Assembly: GCA_950097015.1 (NCBI GenBank)
Contig: CATNEN010000013.1
Span: 744,001 to 808,000, forward strand
DNA from: Macrostomum hystrix
Taxonomy: Eukaryota; Platyhelminthes; Macrostomidae
Length of the DNA stretch: 64,000 bases
Direction: 5' to 3'
Under the pieces are notes generated by a model. The model ran no database searches, was not told the origin of the DNA, and saw only the letters and a list, made by a program, of their open reading frames with translations. Below are positions 1 through 10,616 of the stretch, piece by piece. A program made the position numbers and the translations under genes. The stretch's first letter is position 1. Every line of letters starts with the position of its first letter.

Positions 1-444
1 TTTGGTCCCCGTTGCCTTTGTGTCACGTTCTTACATTTCTACTTTTAGTACAGTATAATGTATATTTTCCCGCCCCGCCCCCATCTATTCCTCTGTCAAA
101 AGTGAAATTAGCACCCGATCGATATTTTCCGTTTTCCAAACCACCTTTTCGCCAGCCAATCAGCGCTCTTTCCAACCCCTCACCCTCCCAGCTCCTTGAG
201 GCGCTCTAGTTATTGCACACCCCTTTTCTAAATTAAGTTTTTCTACTGGCTTTTCTTTAACTTTTTGGCCTCAGTCAACTGCTAGAAGTTCCGGCTGGTG
301 TTGCAAGCTTGTCAGAGACTTTTCTCACCATTTTTTTCCTTAGGTAATATAGTTAATCTCATATTAAATCAATACAGATATTTACGATTTGACCTAGTCT
401 TGTTAAGAACCGATGATATCTTTACTGCTCTTAGTTTTTGGGCG

Positions 445-655
445 TTTTTTGAGAGTCCATTGGTTAGAGCTTCGAACTGCCAATCGAGAGGTTAGGAGTT
501 CGAATCTCAGCCCAAGGGAAACTAAACTAAGCCGTCCGACATCAGCATAGTCGAATTATTCAGCGATCCTTGGCAAAGACCCTGGTGACAAGGACAACTA
601 ACACTGTTCTGTATTAGAGACTCTATTTTAGAGATCAAGGGAAGGTTTAAAAAAT
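445..655 (+). mobile_element. tRNA-derived SINE (family A, copy 1)
   Basis: The head carries RNA polymerase III internal promoter motifs: an A-box-like TGGTTAGAGCTTCG near 453 and a B-box-like GAGTTCGAATCTC near 496. The body that follows (GTCCGACATCAGCATAGTCG ... CCTGGTGACAAGGACAACT) recurs, diverged, at about 29625-29760 and 48165-48350. That recurrence shows it is a dispersed element and not a tRNA gene. No cloverleaf can be completed. It sits in the intron just upstream of the first visible receptor exon. Boundaries are approximate. Confidence 0.6.
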
Positions 656-679
656 TATGTACTATTATTACCTTCGCAG

Positions 680-3084
680 TTGTGTCAGCGCCAGAAGTCA
701 CCTTAGCTGAAGGCCCGCTGGCGCTGAACATCAGCTGGACGGTGTCTCCGCCGGGTGCGGCGTTTCGCATTCGCCGCTTTCGCGTCCAGCAGCACGAACT
801 GGCGCCGGAGCCGAAGCGAAAACGCCGACTAGCAGACAGCTCAGAAGCTGCGGCGGCCTCCGCCTCCACTCACGCCGAGGCCGGTCTGCCAACAACCCTG
901 GAGGAGGTGTCCGCCTCCGTTCAGTCGATTCTGTGGTCCGGCGTCAAGCCTCGCCGAGTCTATCAGTTTCGCGTCGCCTTCGACATCATCGGCAGCGCAT
1001 CGGCCAGTGGAGACGACGGTGTCAGCCCCTGGAGCCGGCCAGTCAGCTTCGCCCACGTTGTCGGCCCGGCGCCGCGCATCACAAGCGTGCCGCGTCATTC
1101 ACGAGAGCCGCTCACCTGGACCTACATTGGGGACGCTGGCGCCACCGGCTTTGTGGTCTGGGTGCGGAACCTGTCGGTGCCACAGCCGCATCGGCGCTAC
1201 ATCAAGTACTGGGTGGCCAACGGTTCGGCGAGGCAGTTTTTCTTCTACGATTTGGCCGCAGGTCCGAGCTACGAGCTGAGCCTGTTCGCCCGGCTGGCTG
1301 GCGTTCAGAGATCGCCTGACAGTCGCATCGAGTCGTTCAAGTTGGCTGGAGATGCCGACAATGGCGCCGGCGGTCGACAGTCGGACAGGCGAGGCGACCG
1401 CACTCGGGTGGACGGCGTCGGCGACAAGGAGGATTCATCATTGCCATCACCACCACTGCTGATCCTGCTGGTGCTGGCCGGAGCCATCGGGCTGCTGCTG
1501 CTGGCCGTCGGGTTTGTCTTCCTCGGACTCTGCCTGCGTAGGCTGAGACGCGATCGGAAGCTGCGGGCTCGCCTAACCAGTAAGTGACCCCTTATGTACC
1601 CGTATGCACCCTTGTTATGAACTGAGGCTGCTGATTTTAGAGGTCGTTAATTATACAGTGGACTAATCAAGACATAGGAGGGGGTGTTCCATCAGTACTT
1701 TTACTTTTTCATGCTGCTAAACAACTACCCAATGGATCAACACGATCTTAGTGTAGTTTTCCGTAGTCGTTTTTTAGCAGCACGAAAACATTTAGGTATT
1801 TGTGATCTGTGCCTTTCTCATAAGGTTGTCTTCAAATCCGTCTTCAAATCTAGCCATCTAATGCTACATTCGAACCACTTGATTCTTAATTTTACAGACG
1901 ACTCTTGGAGCAACAACATAACATACGGTAAATAAAATTGTTTCAATGATTAAATTGTTAAATTTAGCAATCCGGAACAAAATAGTTTTCAACTCGCTGT
2001 GGACGATTCCAGCTCCCCATATGCCAATGCCGACCGCCTATGCCGTTGATCCGATGAAGGAGCCACCAAAACTGCAGCTGCAGCCGCATCAGCAGCCGCA
2101 GCTGTACTTGACCTATCAGCCTACAACCCTGGGCGGCCGGGGCCATCAGCAGCCGCAGCTGAACTTATGCGACATGCTGGACGGTGGCATCGGTGCGAGG
2201 CCGCCTCTGGCCTCCGCCGGACAGCACAGTATCTACGCTTCGCTGCGCAGCCAGCGCGAGCGAACGCCCATGCTGCTGGAGTTCTGCCCAGCTCCAGCCG
2301 GAGCCTCCCAGTGCAGCCCAGCCGCTTTACAGGGCAACGGCGGTTGTCATGGCAACGAGGAGGGTGAATTAATCCCCGCCGCAGGGGCCGCAGCAACACC
2401 GCGACTGCAGCAGCGCTGCGCTGGTCTCAATGGACAGGCCGATACGGAATCATTGTACAGTAGCTTCGCCAGCCAGCAACAGCAGAAGCAGCAACAGCAG
2501 CAGCAGCAACAGCACGAGCAGTCACAGCAGCCTTCGGTCTATCAGCAGCAGCAGCATTATCAGACACCGACCACTGGACGATCGTCGGCCACTCTAGACT
2601 CCTCTCGACGGCATCACAAGAGGCGACGGCGTCAGCAGGGTGAGGGAACGCCAACTCTGGCTCGAGATCAGCCGCAGCCGATGCAGCCGATGACAACGAT
2701 GCTCCAGGATCAGCACAGCAGTCCGACACCGCCGCCAGTTCCAAAGCACAGACGAGTCAACGGTACAAAGACTAATTAATGTTTTTGACAGTTTTCCAAC
2801 TGTTTTAATGAACACATCGATCACTGCCGACAGTGAAACTTGAAATAAATAAAGCCTACAAAAACCCTTTATCTACCTATTCAGGCCAGATATATGCCAG
2901 ACCCAGCGATCTGCACGTGTTCGGCTCTGTCGGTCCAACTCCTACAGCTGTGGCGCACTCACAATCTCAACGGTATCGCTACACAATGGGCAATGGCGGC
3001 GGTTTCAGTCAGCAGCAGCGCGGCCAGGCGGAGGGTTCTGCACCGCCAGCTTATCCCGTGATGGGCCTGCCGTACAATGCCTGA
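680..3084 (+). CDS. CDON/BOC/Ihog-like fibronectin-III transmembrane receptor, C-terminal part
   Basis: Four exons are visible: 680-1579, 1898-1927, 2013-2762 and 2885-3084. All three introns have GT..AG ends and phase 1, and the reading frame is preserved across every junction. The first visible exon follows an acceptor (CCTTCGCAG, ending 679), so earlier exons lie outside the window and the GTG at 682 is not a start. The exon encodes two fibronectin type III domains; the second has the PLTWTYIG...GFVVWVRN pattern of the membrane-proximal domain of CDON/BOC/Ihog, the Hedgehog co-receptors. A hydrophobic segment (LLILLVLAGAIGLLLLAVGF) is followed by basic LRRLRRDRK, fixing an intracellular C-terminus. 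The tail is Pro/Gln-rich with a poly-Q run near 2478-2520 and a PPPVPKHRR motif, and ends GLPYNA-stop. The second exon is a 30-bp microexon. Homology to CDON/BOC is by pattern only; another FN3 receptor such as a Robo relative is possible. Confidence 0.6.
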
Positions 3085-6000
3085 AGCTGAGACGGTCATG
3101 CTCAGAACGCACAGAAACGTCCGGTCCCATCCTCAATGGCTCCATATAAGCGGGCTAGTCCTATAAAAATTAAAATCTGATGGGAAAACATTTTACGTTT
3201 TTTGGTAGAAAATGAAAACAGGCTTTTAGTCTGTATTCTAATGGACAGAACCTTTTCTCCTGCGTTTCTGTTCCGTCATTTTTATATGTTTTGTTTTAAA
3301 AGATCCAAGGTATTTTTGTTCGCAGAGTAAGTATATATGCGGAATTACACTATAGTTTTTTCGGAAAGGTTCGACCATCATGTATAAAGGAATCAATCGA
3401 TGTTAAATTTCGACGTTATTTTTATCAAAGTATGAGCCATCTTAGCACTATTTTGACGGAGATTTGGGCGTCACTGGGAGGGATGAGGCTTGTGTAAGGA
3501 AACGCAACAAAACAAAACACCTGTGACTAGGAGTAAATATAGTAAGCCGTCTAATGACAAAAGCTGACGGAATGTGCTGTAACTTGTGTGGCATGTAGCT
3601 TGTGGTAAGATGAGAGAAGGCTATTATGGAAGGAGCTATAACTTTCACGAAGCTGTTAAGTCTATCCGCCCTTTATTAAAATATTGCTTTTATAGTCTCT
3701 GTTTCGTAATTCACACTAATATGTATCGTGAACCTTCCCATGTACAATCGATATTTGTAACTCACGTGGCTTTTCTATTTTGTGACTGCTTCTAGTAATT
3801 TCGGCGGCGGTTTTGTTTTTTGCGTTAATTCGTCTTCGACTTGTGCCATTTTATTGAATCTCATTAGCCTAGACAGAGTCGGGAAATCGCATTGGTATCG
3901 TTATTTTATTTGTGATTGGCTTTGTAATTTAGTACTTAGCTTGAGTTTCAGTCTGCTTTTATATTAATTTACTAAACAAAAAAACGATTAAGCGAAATTT
4001 GGCTATAAAATTTTCAATGTTCCTTTCGTTCGCTTGACAAAAATGACTGATGGAAATATTCTCATTTAAGGTTTGGCTTGTGTCACATAAGCTTTTGCTA
4101 TTTGCTGTGCAGTAATCAAACTCTAATTGTTGTATACCCAAATGAAAAAACTGCTAGACTAATAGCTAAAGCAGCATTCATTAAATACACAAATCAATGT
4201 GATCGATACCAATCTTTGTATTCATACATAGAAAGCTATAAGAGTGTTATCCCAATGCTTAAATCTTGCAGCTGAATATTTCTAAGCTTGTTCGATTTCT
4301 AAAAATTACACATAATGATAGACTTTTAGTCGTCAGCTATAGCTAGTACATCATCCTCATTTGACGTGTTCGATCTGAGCAGTCTATGTCAGGATAGTTA
4401 GCCGTATGCCGATCGACTTCACAAAGTCGATCAAGATACAGGGCAGTTATACGAGTACAATTACCTAATCATCGAAAACAAAAGAAGTACCTGAGTAGCG
4501 ACGCATCATTTAAATTGGCGACAGTCGACGTGAAGCCGGCGATTAGATAACCCTTGACCATTCGGAATTAAGCCATATTACACTAACGTTGTTAGATTTG
4601 ATCAAAGGGCTGCAAATTACATACGGGCTTTGCAGCTTCCTCACGATCGTGCAATTATCATGCCGATTTTTATGCCGTCTTCGAGCCTCATTGCAATATA
4701 TTTTAGGACTTTTGCAGAGTGTGCAAAATTGCGTTTCCCAATCGCGCAGGGACATCGGGAAACTGCTTAGGCCTAGCTAATAGGAAGATCAACACAAACA
4801 CGAGGTAAAAAGTCAAAAGAAGCCACACATTGAAAAAGCAGTCAAGGCAAAAATGCAGAAAATATTTACTTTATTTATCGATGTCTAAATGGTTTTCGCA
4901 ACTGAATTACTGAATTTACGCCCTATTAGGTTTACAGAATTTTAAGCAAAATGCTGGTTAAAACCATTAAACATTTCATGCTTGTAGGCCTAGGCCTATC
5001 TGCAGCAAAGATTGACTGTTGAAATCTTTCGATTTAAACAAAGCTGGCGCAAATTTGAAAACCACGTGATGCATGGTTCTAATTCAGTCTCATGGAGCTG
5101 AATTTTCTCTTCATTAATTTAGCAAATGTCCTCCCATTATCACTCAGTTATATCATAAAAGCTTAGCTTCAAACGCCAGACCGTTCTAAACCATAATCAG
5201 TCCAGCTTACATATTTGCAGCATCATAAAGTAAATATTTAATTAGTGTCTAAATCTATATTATTATTACATTAACATTATAAGCAGTTGAAAAGCATGTT
5301 ATTTTTGCATTCATTACAAAAAGCGCATAATTATTAAAATCATGTTCAATATACATTTGATTATTTCTGTGTCGAATAGGGGCCTAGCTCAACACAGCAT
5401 TGTTTCATAGACAAATTTAATGAAAAGACTGCATACTACAACCCAATTTATATTAGGAATTGTTTTTGTATTGTATTGTATGTTTGTTAAATGTTCCAGT
5501 CCCTTTGTATGCCACCATCTCGTCTGCCAATAGACGAATTGACTCATTTGTGAACAAATAAAATGCATGAGCAGAAGAATAAGTTGCACACAGGTCACAG
5601 TACTTGATTTGATGGCTGTGAGAACATGCCTTCAAAATGAGTCTGATCTTGATGTTTAGATGTGCTGCAGACTAAAGTGATGTAAATATAAAAGCACCAC
5701 TACACTTGATAAATATGAACTTGTGCATTGCATTTGCATTTTATCTAGGGCCTATTTGGTATTTTATTTTGTGACAATTAAAGTTGAGCAGAAGAATTTG
5801 TTTCAATTGTTTGTATGACAGATGAGTTTGTATGAATTTTCTTTTAACTTGACAAGTTAATAGCAAACAAGATGGTGGCAGAAAAAAATAATGAAAACAG
5901 TTTGTGAAGTGTCAAAAAAAAATTTTAATGTAATGCTTTATGATTTTTTACTTTTTTTCAATGCTAACTGGAGATTTTGTCAGTTATATATATCTCAGTT

Positions 6001-6792
6001 TATTTGTTTGTGTTGTACCGGTTGTCCTGCTAACAATGCGGGAATTGGTGGACTCCAATATGAAGTCTAAGAGTACTAGGTAATGTAATAGTAGCACTGC
6101 CACCAGGGCATTAGGACTTCTGTCTTCGGTGAGGTGAAGGATCCTTGGCCAGAAAGAGATAAAGTCACAAAGTCTTGGGAAATGTATACCGTGCAGAGTT
6201 CCAGTCACAGTTAAAGGCTATCAGAGTCCTATGTAGCTTGGGTGGTGGGGAGAGGCTAAGTTAGTTTCGGGACAGCCAGAACTGAGCTTACGAGCAGTCA
6301 CACAGAGACTAAAGCAGGAACTTAGACACTGATGGTACTGTACTCTTGGTAAGAGAGAGTGACTATGACAAGGTCAGAAAATTGCTAGCGAAAAGGAGAA
6401 CTTTAAGAACCAAAGGAGCGGGGCTTTCTTTTATAGGCAAGGGCCTCCTATAGGGTCAGTGCAGAGTTAGAAAACATGTAATGGAATCACGTGGTTTCTA
6501 AAATTAGCAACTGATGTCAGTGGCACCAGGAATGTCACTCCTATGTAGGCTCCTGTCTTATAATCAAGGCCCCAAGTGCAGTAAACATGTTTACCTGCAC
6601 TTTCAAAGACAAAGAGAGAGGCCAGTCACATGAGAAGAATCACGTGCTGACTGAGGGCAGACAAGCACACACAAAGAAAGGACGGGGAACAACAAAGCCA
6701 GTGAGGGACAAAGAGGTGATGACTCATCCCTGGGGGAGAGACAACACACTCAAAGTGCAGGTGTGGCCGGGGTAGGGCAGGGCAGAGAGGGA
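3085..6792. other. Intergenic stretch, no gene recognised
   Basis: The DNA is AT-rich, with only short ORFs that lack the GC-rich codon signature of the real exons here. The first few hundred bases are presumably the 3' UTR of the receptor gene; no clean AATAAA lies close to the stop. The part at 6000-6790 is more GC-rich and purine-rich but has no coding signal I trust. Confidence 0.5.
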
Positions 6793-9700
6793 ATGGACGT
6801 CTCTAGTTAGAATCTGTTTAGGAAGCTTCCCATTGGTCCTCCAAGTTTAGGCCAGTTTTTAATACCTGCATATCTATGCCAAGCTCATTTGAAAAGTGTT
6901 TATTGCGATAGTAATTGATGCTTAATTTAGTTTATATATTAGTCTCCACAAATTGAATTCATACAAATAGTCAAACAATGAAAAAGTATAAAAAGAAACA
7001 AGATATACATATTTCAGAAAAGCATTAGCAAACAAGCAATATACATGTAAGAGCAAACATTTTGAACGCCATTTCACTTCAAAGATTAAAAAGCTAACCG
7101 TTATTCTAAATTGCATTCAAGCACAGGGTAGCTCAAATCCAAAAGCAGCAAATACTCGTAATACAAGCATAGCATAAAGTAGCATGCTTCATCACTATCC
7201 AGTAAGCTTAGCAATTTTTTTGCTTTTCTTTATTCGCACTCATGTAATTAGATAATTCTTTGATCAGATTTTTAATTGTGCAGTTAAAAAATGACCTCAC
7301 AACACCTTTCTTGATGTCGTGGCCCTCCATGCACATGGTTCGGCCCATGAAAGCCTCCACAAATAGATTGTCATCCACAAGCATATCAGCTAAACAACAA
7401 AACAGCTGCAGTTGATTAGGAGCGCACAGCAGCTTTCTCCGAAGATCATCATTTTGGCGAATCTCCTCAAAGATCTGCCAGCAATGTTTTGCAATGGCAA
7501 ATACAACCTTGGTTGGTCTAGTCAAACCACCATGATTTATTTCGTCCAGAAAAGCTGATGCTGATGGTTGAACCCAATCTTCAGTTTCAAGCAGTGGCAG
7601 AATGTCAGGACTTACTAGCATCTCACGGCAGGACTCGCATCCGCGCTTTCGATTTAGAAATGATCTTGCGATTGCGCCACTTACATAATAAATTACGGTG
7701 CAGTCCAACGTTCCAGGCTGAATGGTAAGCTCGATCTTTTCAGAAAGCTCACTTGCTAGATTAATGCACTGCTGCTGATCACAACTGTTGGTGACTGAAT
7801 CAAGGGCACTATCAATTTGTCACACCTACAAATCTAAGAATTTTAGCAAACTGATTGCAGCAATCTTGCGACTGTTCTCAATCAGCTGCCTGGCAGATAT
7901 AAAATAGTTTGCTCCGGAAATCTGGCGGAGCCAGCCGAATCTCTTCTCGATACTGTCAGACTGAAGAGAGCCAAGGAGGACATATGAGAAGCCTTCGCGA
8001 TCAAGTAGGTGTCTCGCACAGGCAGCTATTGTGTGACAGGTAGTTCGACAAGCCAGAAATGTCTCCTTTGAGAGCCCATGCTTGCTGGTCGACTGCCATT
8101 CCTGTGTAGGAAAATAGAATGTAGGAATCACTGATTGGACACTAAGTTTTGTGAACTTAAGTAAAATTAGGGGTTAGTTATTAGTTGAATGCTATAATCA
8201 CTTTCCTATTTAATAAAATATGCTTTCTCGTTCTTACCTTCAATATATTTCCAAAATCATCCAAAAATCGAAGCTTCCAGTCCAGAGATGATCGCACGGG
8301 ATCCTGGACTATATCGCACTTGTGGTATCCTTTTCACATTAAGTATTTTCCACAGCTTGACAATGACGCCAATAAAATTAGCTGTATCGAGCCAGTTCTT
8401 GCCTTCGTGTTCACTGTAGTACCTCAACGCATGGAGGGTAGACTTGCAGAAAAGGGATACAGCCATTTTCACAGAAGATGTTTCAATACTTTTAGGATCA
8501 AGCGTAGTAGTACTTACCTTGTGTGCCAATCTTACTGGCATCCCAGCTTCAGCGTGATAGAGCTTTGCAGAAGTTTTGAACAATATTTTCAAAATATTGT
8601 GGTATGACAAATCTGGTTCAAAATAGGTGGATAGGCAGGACATTCAAAGCTTGAAAATTATTGTATATGTTTTTCAGGTTGTGCACCGGGTTGAATAGGA
8701 TAAAAATTGGCTGCCCACTGATCTTGTCAATAACCGATGATTGCAGTTCTCCTTCACACACAAAATCGATAATAAACTTTCTGTTCACTGGAGCATTGTC
8801 AATAGATATAGCAATGATGGAAAACTGCATGCTTCTCAGAAGTTCCATTGTCTCCTGGAACCAGCAATCGAGTTCGCGGGCGGTTAGTTTAGCTACCGGA
8901 TACATGGACACCATGTCTTTGAACTTCCCAGCTACTGATCTTGTCATAAAGCAGCAGTACATCAACGCTATTGGTCCATTTTCATCCACTCCGCTAACTT
9001 GACCTCCACAGTATTCCATCCGGTTAGCAATGTAGATCTCATCAATGATCAGCACAACAGTTTTTTTCCATTTTTGTAAGTTTAGATGCCCGCAGTCGAA
9101 GGTAGCCCTGAGTGCCCAGTCCATCCTTACTAAATTTACTAGTAATAAAACAAACAGTTCGCACCGATGGAATGCAGAGAATGTCTTGCTTGCAAAGTAG
9201 TTAATATGCGGCACAGTTTGTGGAGAAGATCGTGTAGCACAGTACTAGTAGAGGCTGCGAAAATGGCCTTGCTGGCTTTGGCAGTTTTCGCAACTGAATT
9301 TGTTCTTGAAGGAAGGCTATCGACCTGTCATCCTGCTGTTCCAGAGCTTTGGATAAGTTGTCTTGGGCTAAATCAAGGAAAAAAATTGAATGCTTATGAG
9401 AATACGCTTCCGAAGAATGAGCTGAAGATGCATCCAGTTCTTCATTCAAGCACTTTACTCGTGTCATTAGATTCAGGATCTCGCTAATCAAATGTACAAT
9501 GCGATCTTTCCCGACTTGCATGATCGTCATATCCTTTGGCAGTGCCGAACCCTTCAATCCGATTGAGATGTCATGGCCTGGTCCTATGACAATAGAACAC
9601 GCTATCTGACAGACTTGAAGAAGCTCCAGCATGTAGATGCAGAGCTTTCCATTGCAGATAGATGTTTGAAAGCCAGCAGGCCGACTATCCGTCGAGTCAA

Positions 9701-10616
9701 GACGTTCTTGAAGTTGTTCGGGTGAACAATCTTGAATGCTGTCGCTGGAAAAGAAACCATCAATCTGCTCCTGTAGCCGGTCATTTTTATTCTCCAATCG
9801 TGCAGAGGATGACACTGAGCATGTGCTTCGAGCTGCAGGCGCAGTTGATGAAAGGTACTTGGGTGCGTTATTGAAGATAGAAGGCACAGCCTCAGGCTTC
9901 AAGTGGCGATTCTTCAGCCAACCATTGTCGATTTTCTTGCAATAAATATTTTTGTATTTTGTCGTTTCAACAAAGTCGTTGGCAGTGAAATGCAGTGAAC
10001 ATATTTTGGAATGTTTTGTCGGCTCAAGGTCTTTTCTTGGATTGGCCTTTTTCCTCTCTTCCAAAATAGTTGGGTTGCAAAATGGATAGCTATGAAAAGT
10101 TACAGTATCCGGAGTGGAATCGCTGGCGTAACCGCTTTTGCAACCGTAAGCAGAGCACTTGTTCACCATCTTGGCGGTTTGATATCTTGGCGGTCTCACC
10201 GGCGGTTTGGCGGTGAGACAAGCAGACAAGCAGAGAAAACTCTATACCTACTGACCTGCCATGGTCAGACATTATAAGGATATTGAAGCACCCTTCTGGT
10301 GAATCATTTCATACGACCTGGGTCGGACCTGCTGCACTTCCGCAATTGTACACTGTTTCCGTAATGTACAACTCATTCCCTTTTAGTCACTGTAGATATC
10401 ATAAGAGCCCGCATGTGCACAATAACTCCACGTGCTGTCTTTTCCACCTCCAAAAGGCTTGCTATGGTATGAGTTTCCTTGTTGTCCCCTTCTCTTTGTT
10501 CTATTGAAAATATTTTCCCACAGCCACAAATTGAAAACGCATGGCCTAAAGTTGGAGAAAATTTCCGAGCAAAAAAATATGCTTCCTGTCCAGATTCTAA
10601 CTAGAGACGTCCATGG
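6793..10616 (-). mobile_element. P-element (THAP) DNA transposon, copy 1, decayed
   Basis: Inverted terminal repeats of about 34 bp bound the element. The left end (6793-6826) begins ATGGACGTCTCTAGTTAGAA; its reverse complement is at 10581-10614, with about 31 of 34 bases matching. Between them lies a broken THAP-type P-element transposase read on the minus strand. An identical 8-bp target duplication is not visible, so the outer ends are uncertain by a few bases. The right end almost abuts copy 2: only about 4-6 bp separate CCATGG (10611-10616) from the similar CCAGGGACTTCTATAAATAG at 10621. Confidence 0.75.
7208..10169 (-). pseudogene. P-element transposase (THAP9-like), frameshifted
   Basis: The start is the ATG at 10169 (MVNKCSAYGC), because the THAP zinc finger begins there; the C2CH pattern is C-x4-C ... 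CSLHF ... AVPSIF. A coiled-coil-like stretch follows, then the RNase H-like catalytic core: VVLIIDEIY near 9035, AISIDNAPVNRKF near 8780 and FNPVHNLKNIYNNF near 8690. In the last motif the usual Asp of FDPVHN is Asn. Frameshifts near 9205, 8640 and 7830 break the frame. An intron of 136 bp (8102-8237, GTAAGA..ACACAG) lies at the position where copy 3 has one and copy 2 has none. The C-terminal domain (CESCREML...FMGRTMCMEG) ends at 7208. Closest known relatives are Drosophila P transposase and THAP9. It cannot make a full protein. Confidence 0.8.

Noticed and set aside
682-684. GTG at 682 as the start of the receptor gene
   Set aside because: A 3' splice site ends at 679, the exon opens in mid-codon, and FN3 receptors need an upstream signal peptide and ectodomain.
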